NCBI GenBank assembly: GCA_900546695.1
Contig: URDX01000013.1
Span: forward strand, 1-44,016
Length of the DNA stretch: 44,016 bases
Direction: 5' to 3'
DNA from: an uncultured Eubacteriales bacterium
GTDB taxonomy: Bacteria > Bacillota > Clostridia > Oscillospirales > CAG-272
The notes under the pieces: model-generated
Told to the model about the DNA's origin: nothing
The model's database searches: none
Seen by the model: only the letters and a program-made list of their open reading frames with translations
Made by a program: the position numbers and the translations under genes
Shown: piece by piece, positions 7,728 to 14,270 of the stretch
Position numbering within the stretch: position 1 is the stretch's first letter
Layout of the letters: each line of letters starts with the position of its first letter

Positions 7728-7786
7728 CAAAAAATATGCCGATTGAAACCAACCGGCAAAAGTGACATTCTTTACTTTACGCACAC

Positions 7787-7811
7787 CATATGTCACAGTC
7801 CCGATTGCCAC
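7787..7811. repeat. Inverted repeat partner upstream of the integrase
   Basis: Partner of 1994-2020 (reverse complement, one 2-nt indel). Within the 106-nt gap before the integrase start, GTGACAT (7762-7768) and ATGTCAC (7790-7796) also form a local dyad with a 21-nt gap. The GTGACAT word thus occurs three times in the element's control regions. No convincing integrase promoter was identified. Confidence 0.6.
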
Positions 7812-7833
7812 GGATAGAAAGGAGTTTTTATCT

Positions 7834-9132
7834 ATGGCAAAAGGTTCTGTAAGAAAGAAAGGCAAAAAGTGGTACTACCGCTTCTATATCGAAGATGAAA
7901 GCGGCAATCTGGTACAGCGTGAATTCGTGGGAACAGAAAGCAAATCCGAAACGGAAGCCCTGCTCCGCAAGGCGATGGAGGACTACGAGGAAAAGAAATT
8001 CGTTGCAAAGTCTGAAAACGCCACGGTGGGAATGCTGCTGGATATGTGGGTGGAGGAAGAACTAAAGCCCGGCAGTCTCAGCAACGGTACGGTAATGGCA
8101 TATCAGGGTACGGTAAACCGTATCAAGCAGCACCCTATCGGCAGCCGAAAGCTGAAAACCGTCACCGCCGACCATTTGCAGGCGTATATGGATTTTCTCA
8201 GCTTCGGCGGGACAAATCCCGACGGTACAACGGCAAAGGCACTTAGCAAAGGGTATCTGCGTTTGTTCTCGGCAGTCCTGCAAGGAGCGTTCCACTTTGC
8301 GGTATTCCCCAAACGGCTGATTACCTTCAACCCGATGCAGTATGTGGTATGGCGGGGCAAAAAAGAGGACTATGACCTGTTTTCGGACGAGGACGGCAAT
8401 ACCGATTCCACACCCACGCTCAGCCCTGAGCAGTATCTGAAGCTGGAGGAATTTCTGAAAAAGAAAGATAACCCCGCTTTACTGCCCATTCAGATTGCCT
8501 ACTACACGGGGCTTCGCATCGGCGAAGTCTGCGGCTTGACTTGGCAGGATGTCAACCTTGACAAGCAGTACCTTACGGTGCGCCGCAGTATGCGCTACAA
8601 CGGGGCAAGGCATAAAACCGAGATAGGAGCGACCAAACGGAAGAAAGTCCGTACCGTGGACTTCTGCAACACGCTGGCGGCGATCCTCAAAGCGGCGAAA
8701 ACCGAACAGCACAAAAACCGCCTCCAGTATGGCGGGCTTTACCACCTCAACTACTACACCGAGGTGAAGGAAAAAGACCGTACTTACTACGAGGTTTACA
8801 GCCTGCCGAGGACAGATGAAATCCCAGAGGGGTACAAGGAAATATCCTTTGTCTGCCTCAGACCTGACGGCGCATACGAATCACCGAGTACGGTAGGGAT
8901 TATGTGCAGGACGGCAAGCAGAAAGGTCGAGGGCTTGGAGGGCTTTCATTTCCACCAACTTCGTCACACATTCACGAGCAATCTGCTCTCAAACGGGGCA
9001 GCGCCGAAGGATGTGCAGGAGCTTCTCGGACATGCCGATGTCAGTACCACAATGAATATTTACGCTCACGCTACAAGGGAAGCGAAGCGTACTTCCGCAA
9101 GACTGCTGGATAAGGTGGTCGGCGGAGAGTAA
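7834..9132 (+). CDS. int: Tyrosine recombinase / integrase, Tn916 Int type
   Basis: A 432-residue integrase. Residues 1-60 form the AP2-like arm-binding domain (MAKGSVRKKGKKWYYRFYIED). A SAM-like core-binding domain spans about 65-165. The catalytic domain carries R228 (TGLRIGEVCGLTW), H374 and R377 (HQLRHTF), H400 (LGHADV) and nucleophile Y410 (NIYAH), so the active site looks complete. ATG 7834 follows AAAGGAG (7818-7824) by 9 nt. Residues about 285-345 hold a longer hydrophilic insert before the H-x-x-R box than in minimal integrases. It is the right-most gene of the element, as expected for an integrase next to its attachment site. Confidence 0.95.
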   Translation: MAKGSVRKKGKKWYYRFYIEDESGNLVQREFVGTESKSETEALLRKAMEDYEEKKFVAKSENATVGMLLDMWVEEELKPGSLSNGTVMAYQGTVNRIKQHPIGSRKLKTVTADHLQAYMDFLSFGGTNPDGTTAKALSKGYLRLFSAVLQGAFHFAVFPKRLITFNPMQYVVWRGKKEDYDLFSDEDGNTDSTPTLSPEQYLKLEEFLKKKDNPALLPIQIAYYTGLRIGEVCGLTWQDVNLDKQYLTVRRSMRYNGARHKTEIGATKRKKVRTVDFCNTLAAILKAAKTEQHKNRLQYGGLYHLNYYTEVKEKDRTYYEVYSLPRTDEIPEGYKEISFVCLRPDGAYESPSTVGIMCRTASRKVEGLEGFHFHQLRHTFTSNLLSNGAAPKDVQELLGHADVSTTMNIYAHATREAKRTSARLLDKVVGGE

Positions 9133-9431
9133 AAAACTTTCCCTTGTTTCGGCTCGTAAGGGCAAAAACAAGGGAAAACACATAAGGTTGGAACACAAGA
9201 TAGGCGAAATGCCTTGAAAACACAGCGTTTTCAGAGGGTTTAACAGATAAACTAAAATTTAGATACAAATCAAAGCAGCGAATAAATTGGGTAAATTACT
9301 TCACATAAAAACCGACACTCGCCGCTTTGACACTCTGCCAACCCAAAATCCACAGCGTGTGGATTACCCCCATATTTCAAAAACTCCCGTGTCCGAGATA
9401 CGCAGCGATCCGTTCACGGGAATTTTTCTGT
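9133..9431. other. Right end of the mobile element and junction with host sequence
   Basis: There is no gene here. A hairpin-forming repeat lies at 9138-9177 (12-bp stem TTTCCCTTGTTT/AAACAAGGGAAA), directly after the integrase stop, and is the partner of 1928-1963. The next 130 nt are AT-rich element sequence. From about 9300 the composition returns to host type. Short overlapping ORFs here have no codon character and are not called. Confidence 0.6.
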
Positions 9432-9950
9432 TTAAATTTCCGCATGCGACAGCAGCACATCAAGTCGGTCGCCGCTGCGCGCGATGTCTACGATTCCGTA
9501 GCTCGGTCTGCCCTCGCGGGGGCGCGAAATGCTTCCGGGATTGAACAACCACAGCGGGCGCTGTCCATCCTCGGGCGGCAGATAACGCTCAAGCTGCAGG
9601 TGCGTATGCCCGAACAGCGCAATGTCCGCACCGCGCTCGCGCGCAGCTGATTCGAGCATTCCGAGCGAGCCCTTGACCCCGTAGCGGTGACCGTGACAGA
9701 TGAATATCCGTGCTGCGCCGAGATCGAGCGTCAGCGACTCAGGCACACCGCCCGTGAACATGTCGCAGTTCCCGGGAACGGCTTGATACGTCACGCCGAA
9801 ATCCTCAAAAAGCGGGATAGCCTCGCGGCAGCCGTCGCCGAGAAATATGAAGCAGTCGGTGTCGCGGCGGTGCAGCTCTATCGCTTCGTGCATCTCGGCG
9901 GAGCTGCCGTGCGAATCGGAGAATACGGTGAGACGGTATTTTTCTTTCAT
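9432..9950 (-). CDS. YfcE/MJ0936 family metallophosphoesterase
   Basis: A 172-residue calcineurin-type phosphodiesterase. All metal motifs are visible: SDSHG near residue 11, GDG near 40, GNCD near 60, CHGHRYG near 90 and GHTH near 116, which build a two-metal site. The family (E. coli YfcE, MJ0936) hydrolyses phosphodiesters, but the natural substrate is unknown. The protein ends with the typical NPGSISRPR segment. ATG 9950 has GAGG about 8 nt upstream. In other Clostridia this family often sits beside an RdgB-type NTPase; here the upstream neighbour is the sugar nucleotidyltransferase gene on the same strand, 470 nt away, so co-transcription is doubtful. Confidence 0.93.
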   Translation of the reverse strand: MKEKYRLTVFSDSHGSSAEMHEAIELHRRDTDCFIFLGDGCREAIPLFEDFGVTYQAVPGNCDMFTGGVPESLTLDLGAARIFICHGHRYGVKGSLGMLESAARERGADIALFGHTHLQLERYLPPEDGQRPLWLFNPGSISRPREGRPSYGIVDIARSGDRLDVLLSHAEI

Positions 9951-10421
9951 ATAAAACCTCTTTCTTTCATATGCTCGGAGTGGGCTTTGCGGATGATGGG
10001 GAAGCGTATACGCGCGAATTTTATTTTCTTTTTACGAGCGAGTGACACAACGAACAGTGTATGGCAATATTCTAAAGCTCCAAAAGAAACGCCGTTGTCA
10101 CTACGAATGTAGGTGAATCAGAGCCTTAGCCGCTTTTCTTTGACCATGCAGTGCGCAGCGAACAACGCGCGGCTGTTCAAAAGCTAAGGAAAAGAAACGC
10201 CGCACCGCATAAAGGCTCCGCCTTTATGCGCCACCCATTTAAAAAGGGCGGACGAAAACTTTAATCTACTTGTGCCTTTAGTCCGTGCGCGTCGGCGGGA
10301 GAAACTTTAAAACGGTCCAATCCTCAGTCGGTGCGCGGCGAGCGAAACCCTTAATCCGCAATCATCTCAGCCGTTCTGCCCGAGAAAGACTCTCTGTTTT
10401 AAAGTTTTCGCCGGGCCTTTT
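9951..10421. other. 470-nt intergenic region with hairpins and repeated AAACTTTAA words
   Basis: No gene was supported. A 10-bp hairpin with a 5-nt loop lies at 10206-10230 (CGCATAAAGG / CCTTTATGCG) without a T run. AAAACTTTAA-like words occur near 10255 and 10302, and in reverse near 10400. GGCCTTTT / AAAAGGCC (10414-10421/10424-10431) overlaps the end of the nucleotidyltransferase gene and may act as its minus-strand terminator. Short ORFs across the region look like noise. Confidence 0.45.
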
Positions 10422-12707
10422 TCAAAAGGCCGCGTTCCCTTCGTTCCCGTCCCCCGTCAGCTCTCGGAGCTTTTCGCGGGACAGCTCAAGCAGCTCTGCG
10501 GCGTACTCCTCGTTTACCGCGTCGGCGTACAGTCGGTACATTCCCCCGTCGGGGACGACTCTGACTCTGCCGCGGTTTCCGTACTCTATCCGATACCCCT
10601 CGCCGTCGGGCTTTCCAATCGCGCTGCCGTCGGGCGGGATGCGCAGCTGCTCGGCGTCGAAGCTATCCTCGGCAAAGCAGAAATCAGGCAGAGCCGTACA
10701 TATCTCGCCGAGCGTATTTTCGCCGAGCAGCACAAGGGTACGCACTGCGGCAAACGAGCCGTCGCGCAGCTCCGGCATGCCCGCCGACAGTCTGCGAGCT
10801 TCGCGCTCGCTGTTTTCGCTCGGACAGCTGCCGTATCGCAGAACATGCGCGCCGAGCCGATGCGCAAGTCTTGCAAGGCATGCGGGCGAAGCGTACGGCA
10901 GTGCGATTTTTGATACGCCGCCGTGCAGAATGCCGTCTGCGGTCAGAACGGTAAGCAGGTGCCACATATCGGCACGCGCCGTGCCGCCGCGTCGGTCGAG
11001 CAGTTCCGCGCTTCCGCCGCCCGCGCCGAGATAGACCGTGATGTCGGCATCGCGCCGCGCGCGTATGCGGTAGCCGAGCTCGGTGAGGACATCCTCGAGA
11101 AGAAAAGCCTCCTCTCCTACGCCGCTGACGCAGACGCTGAAATCTCCGATGCCTCCCTCCGCGCCGCGACTGCTGTTCATGCTGCCGCCTTTGCCGTACA
11201 AGTCGCCGTGTCTGCCGCACATATCTCGGTGTGCGCGCACGAGCGCGCTGCGATACAGCTGCTCCGCCGAAATACCCTTATTGACCCTGCCGCCGCCCGT
11301 TGACGGGTGATTTCGCGACAGCTCGCGTCCGAGCTTGCGTTCAAACTCGCGGCATGGGTAGAGCCCGCAGCCGTCGTAGATAAGCAGCTCCGCGCAGCCG
11401 CCGTCCGGATCGAGGTCGTCGCGCTCAGCGATGTGCAGCATCAGGTCATATTCGAGCACCGATGCGGTGTATGCCGCCATTGCGGCGCTGCCGATCCCAC
11501 AGTCGTACGCCGTGCAGCCGACCGACGCTATACCGAGGAGCAGTGCTGAGCGCAGCAGCTCACTGCGGTCAGAGCTTCCGCCGACCGCGCCGATGCTACC
11601 GTGATCGAGCGATGCGCCGACCGCCGCACCTATCGCCGCGCCGAGTCTGAAGCATGCTGCCGGCTCGGGAGGTATGCGCAGTCCGCCCGGGATGGGGGTC
11701 GGCTCGCCTCCTCGGCGGGGCTCTCCGCGAATTTCGCCTTCCCCGACGTTCTCCCCGCTTCCGATGAGCGTTCCCGGCAGCAGTATCGCGCCCTCGCCTA
11801 CGGTCGCGCCCTCACCGATAATGCAGCCGTCGCATATTCTTGCGCCGTTCTCTATACGACAGTCGGAGCAGAGCACCGAGCCGCTTATCTGCGCGAGCGC
11901 ACCGACCCGCACCCCCGCATAAACTATCGTGCCGTCAAGCTCGGCGCTGCCGTCAACAAACGCTTCTCCGCTCTCGGAGAGGATATTGCGTCTGCCGCCG
12001 CGCATGTTTTCGGCGTAGTATGATTCCGCCGTACCGATGTCGCACCAGTGCCCCTCGCATATCATCCCGTACATCGGTATGCCGCGGTCGAGCAGCGCGG
12101 GGAACAGATCGGCGGCAAAGTCGCACTTCTCGCCCTCACCGACCTGCTCCATCACCTCGGGCGAGATGATGTATATACCTGTGTTGACCGTGCCCGAGAG
12201 CGCGCGCTGCCATGCGGGCTTTTCGGAGAAGCCGATTATCCTGCCGCCCTCCGACATTATTACCGTTCCGTATTCGCGCGGGTCGGGCGCGTATGAGAGC
12301 AGCACGGTGACCGCTCCGCCCTTACGGCGGTGAAATTCCTCTGCCGCCGTCAGGTCAAAATCGGTCATCGCGTCGCCGCTGATAACGAGAAACGGCTCGC
12401 TGCCCTGCCAGAAGGGCTTTGCCTGACGTACGCCGCCGGCAGTTCCGAGCGGTTCGCGCTCCTCAAAACAGCACAGCCCGAGCCGTTCGCCTGCCGGGGA
12501 GGTATATGCGTCTCCCTCGCGCGAGCGGATCACATCCCCGAGATAGCGGGTCGTCAGCGCCGCTTCGGTAATACCGTGCCGCAGCAGCAGGCGGAAGATG
12601 TGCTCGAGCACGGGTATGCCGCCTACCTCTACAAGCGGCTTCGGCATTGTTTCGGTTATCGGGCGGAGCCGTGTGCCCTCGCCGCCCGCCATAATTACAG
12701 CTTTCAT
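10422..12707 (-). CDS. Sugar-phosphate nucleotidyltransferase fused to a left-handed beta-helix and a degenerate phosphomannomutase domain
   Basis: A 761-residue fusion. Residues 1-235 form a nucleotidyltransferase of the mannose-1-phosphate guanylyltransferase type: GGEGTRLRP at 8-16, PKPLVEVGG, SGDAMTDFD near 110 and WCDIGT near 221. Residues 245-325 form a hexapeptide left-handed beta-helix. Residues 345-760 follow the phosphoglucomutase/phosphomannomutase domain order (D-R-SE-L, GG-type loops, a region like DGDGDR, a C-terminal substrate lobe). However, the TASHNP phosphoserine loop is replaced around residues 420-435 by LHIAERDD, and the DGDGDR metal loop by GAGGGSAEL (561-569). The transferase half should be active; the mutase half probably is not. 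Intact GMP/PMM fusions are known in other phyla. The product is likely a GDP- or UDP-sugar for surface polymers. ATG 12707 has AAAGGA about 13 nt upstream, longer than usual. Confidence 0.82.
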   Translation of the reverse strand: MKAVIMAGGEGTRLRPITETMPKPLVEVGGIPVLEHIFRLLLRHGITEAALTTRYLGDVIRSREGDAYTSPAGERLGLCCFEEREPLGTAGGVRQAKPFWQGSEPFLVISGDAMTDFDLTAAEEFHRRKGGAVTVLLSYAPDPREYGTVIMSEGGRIIGFSEKPAWQRALSGTVNTGIYIISPEVMEQVGEGEKCDFAADLFPALLDRGIPMYGMICEGHWCDIGTAESYYAENMRGGRRNILSESGEAFVDGSAELDGTIVYAGVRVGALAQISGSVLCSDCRIENGARICDGCIIGEGATVGEGAILLPGTLIGSGENVGEGEIRGEPRRGGEPTPIPGGLRIPPEPAACFRLGAAIGAAVGASLDHGSIGAVGGSSDRSELLRSALLLGIASVGCTAYDCGIGSAAMAAYTASVLEYDLMLHIAERDDLDPDGGCAELLIYDGCGLYPCREFERKLGRELSRNHPSTGGGRVNKGISAEQLYRSALVRAHRDMCGRHGDLYGKGGSMNSSRGAEGGIGDFSVCVSGVGEEAFLLEDVLTELGYRIRARRDADITVYLGAGGGSAELLDRRGGTARADMWHLLTVLTADGILHGGVSKIALPYASPACLARLAHRLGAHVLRYGSCPSENSEREARRLSAGMPELRDGSFAAVRTLVLLGENTLGEICTALPDFCFAEDSFDAEQLRIPPDGSAIGKPDGEGYRIEYGNRGRVRVVPDGGMYRLYADAVNEEYAAELLELSREKLRELTGDGNEGNAAF

Positions 12708-12879
12708 AAGGTGATAGATGTCCTTTCGGTTTATTCATGTGCTCTTTAGTTCCTTGCCCGCGCGGCGCTGTGTGCGCCGAAAACTGAATTTCAGTGCAAA
12801 AAATCGCCCGGATATGAATACATCCGCTCTCTGCGGTCGAACAATATCGTTGCCGGACCGCGGCGGAGAGGTGAAAAGC

Positions 12880-13143
12880 ATGCTCAGAGGCTGTCAGAAG
12901 AAGATAATCGTGATGAAGAACACAGGTAGCCCGATGTTTGATGAGGCGTATTTCATACTCAGCGAAAACGCGCTGCGCGCTCATGCTTCCGAGCGTGATA
13001 TGATAAATGAGGCTAATCGCATAATCCGTGAAGGCGGTGACGGCGGCTTTTCGCGCCGCACTCAGTCACTGCGTGCCGCCGCGCTGCTGCTGTCGCTCGC
13101 ACTGCTTATCCTTGCCGTCGGCTTTCTTATCCGCGCGTTTTGA
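12880..13143 (+). CDS. Small conserved-looking single-membrane-span protein
   Basis: An 87-residue protein encoded divergently from the nucleotidyltransferase. ATG 12880 has GGAGAGGTG at 12865-12873, 6 nt away; in-frame codons further upstream lack a site. The N-terminal part reads KKIIVMKNTGSPMFDEAYFILSE, a motif I associate with short uncharacterised clostridial proteins (from memory, not checked). A charged helix follows, then one transmembrane segment (about residues 66-86, LRAAALLLSLALLILAVGFL) and a very short tail, so the N-terminus should face the cytoplasm. The function is unknown. Confidence 0.72.
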   Translation: MLRGCQKKIIVMKNTGSPMFDEAYFILSENALRAHASERDMINEANRIIREGGDGGFSRRTQSLRAAALLLSLALLILAVGFLIRAF

Positions 13144-13160
13144 CGGAGCGGCGCCCGACG

Positions 13161-13343
13161 GGATAACAGCGACGCGACAGCGGCGGCGAGATAACAGCGG
13201 CGAGATAACGGCGGTGGGATAACAGCGACGGAATGACGGCGGCGGACAGTGCCGTATGGGTTGCCCCGCCGTGCCGATGTTGATGAGCTGACCCTGCCGT
13301 GCCGATTTTGGCGAGCTGACCCTGCCGTGCAGATTTTGACGGC
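13161..13343. repeat. Two degenerate tandem repeat tracts (14-nt and 28-nt units)
   Basis: 13161-13247 holds about six degenerate copies of a 14-nt unit close to GAGATAACAGCGGC. 13261-13343 holds three copies of a 28-nt unit (TGACCCTGCCGTGCC then GATTTTGGCGAGC). From 13344 to about 13425 further TTGACTG-containing words recur loosely. The tract fills the space between two convergent small genes. No coding character is seen on either strand. Confidence 0.8.
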
Positions 13344-13443
13344 TGACTTCAAGGGGATGACTCAATGTGTTGACTGTGATGGGTCGACTGCCGGCGGATT
13401 GACTGCGACGAGTTGACCCCGCGGCTCTCACGGACCGACGAAT

Positions 13444-13668
13444 TCATTCGCCGTCGCCGAAGCGCTCGCGCTCCTCCCGGTCGGGGCTGAGATACCCCGT
13501 GAACTGCGCCGTCGGGTCCTCGCTCGGTCTTGCGGGCGCGGACGGGCGATCGGTCGGCGGCTCGGGAAACAGCTCATCCGCGCTTTCCTGACGGTATAGT
13601 CTTGACACCTTATCGGACAGCCGCGTGACCCCGCTGCGGCGGTTGCCGCTTCTTTTTTTCTTATCCAT
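13444..13668 (-). CDS. Hypothetical small hydrophilic protein
   Basis: A 74-residue ORF starting MDKKKRSGNRRSGVTRLSDK and ending in acidic DREERERFGDGE. ATG 13668 has AGGTGA about 8 nt upstream on the minus strand, which favours it over longer forms reaching 13827. The product has a basic N-terminus, a proline-rich middle (PEPPTDRPSAPARP) and no hydrophobic segment, so it is likely disordered and cytoplasmic. No family was recognised. It converges with the 12880 gene across the repeat tract. It could be a spurious frame in GC-rich DNA, but the ribosome site and amino-acid makeup argue for a gene. Confidence 0.45.
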   Translation of the reverse strand: MDKKKRSGNRRSGVTRLSDKVSRLYRQESADELFPEPPTDRPSAPARPSEDPTAQFTGYLSPDREERERFGDGE

Positions 13669-14228
13669 ACAACTTTCACCTGCTTCCTTAATAGATATAG
13701 ATACGGGCGGCAGCGGCGGGACAGAACCCGCGCGGGTTTGGGATGCCGTGCAGCCGCGTCCCGTCCGCATCGCCTTGTGTATACAGTTTGCACAGAAAGA
13801 GGGTATATTATTATCGCGTCCGCTCAATTAACACGCGGTTCACAAAAGCACATCGGCAAATTCATATTTGAATGCTACACTAACCGTATCGTATTTTGAT
13901 CGTTATAGCGGCAGTCGCCGCGCAGGATGACATTATCCGAAAAAAGGAATGCACGAAGCGACACACGGACAGGCTCTTGAACGCCTTTTGAAGCCCTTTT
14001 GTCCGCGTCGCACACAGGCGCCGAAAATACGGAGAGACGGGAATGCGCCCGTCACCGATGCCCACGGCTGCGCAGAGCCGAGGGGTTTTTCGTATTATGC
14101 TTTTTTCGGGATATCCGTCATTTTTTCGTCGCCGAGGCGGCGTATACGACGATTTCGATCTCATCGGCAGACCGACAGCGGAGCGCATAGGTATGCCGTC
14201 CGAATAGTTTTTTCACTACATAAAAAGA
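13669..14228. other. 560-nt leader region upstream of RNase J
   Basis: No gene was supported. Overlapping short ORFs on both strands lack ribosome sites. A weak promoter-like pair, TTGAAT with TATTTT 18 nt on, occurs around 13869-13898. An RNase J transcript starting there would carry a leader of more than 350 nt. T-rich patches and the CGGGATATCCG dyad near 14110 are visible but were not assigned. Confidence 0.4.
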
Positions 14229-14270
14229 AAGGAGCGCGGCAGCCCCGAGGCTGTACCGCGACACGACATG
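14229..14270 (+). promoter_or_regulatory. RNase J ribosome binding site with a hairpin between Shine-Dalgarno and ATG
   Basis: AAGGAG (14229-14234) is 33 nt from the ATG at 14268, and no start codon in this frame lies between. The gap holds a 9-bp hairpin: 14236-14239 pairs with 14256-14259, and 14240-14244 with 14249-14253, loop CCGA, two bulged bases. If folded and looped out, the effective spacing is about 9 nt. Confidence 0.6.

Larger units (their letters stand above)
1723..9310. mobile_element. Integrative mobilizable element (tyrosine integrase, MobA/MobL relaxase); ends approximate
   Basis: The region is AT-richer than both flanks and carries a full mobility set: Tn916-type integrase at one end, excisionase-like HTH protein, XRE repressor, MobA/MobL relaxase with adjacent oriT-like inverted repeats, and TnpV at the other end. 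Cargo is a PadR-controlled membrane protein / lipoprotein / KTR operon. No type IV secretion or coupling-protein gene is present, so it should be mobilizable rather than self-transmissible. It sits between the beta-galactosidase terminator and the YfcE-type gene and interrupts no obvious reading frame. I searched by eye for a long direct repeat at the outer edges and found none; Tn916-type recombinases usually leave only short coupling sequences. The left edge should lie in about 1722-1770 and the right edge in about 9265-9330. Confidence 0.82.

Noticed and set aside
1723..9330. Long terminal direct repeat (att core) for the mobile element
   Set aside because: Only loose matches such as TAAACTGGAATTT (near 1783) and TAAACTAAAATTT (near 9248) were found; they do not define an exact core.
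9287..10112. Short plus-strand ORFs at the element junction and opposite the YfcE gene
   Set aside because: Overlapping, no Shine-Dalgarno, and antisense to a clear metallophosphoesterase.
12783..12795. ACTGAA-T-TTCAGT palindrome between the divergent nucleotidyltransferase and small-protein genes
   Set aside because: Too short, with no clear promoter next to it, to claim an operator.
13161..13430. Possible CRISPR-like array
   Set aside because: Units are short, degenerate and contiguous with no unique spacers, and no cas gene is present.
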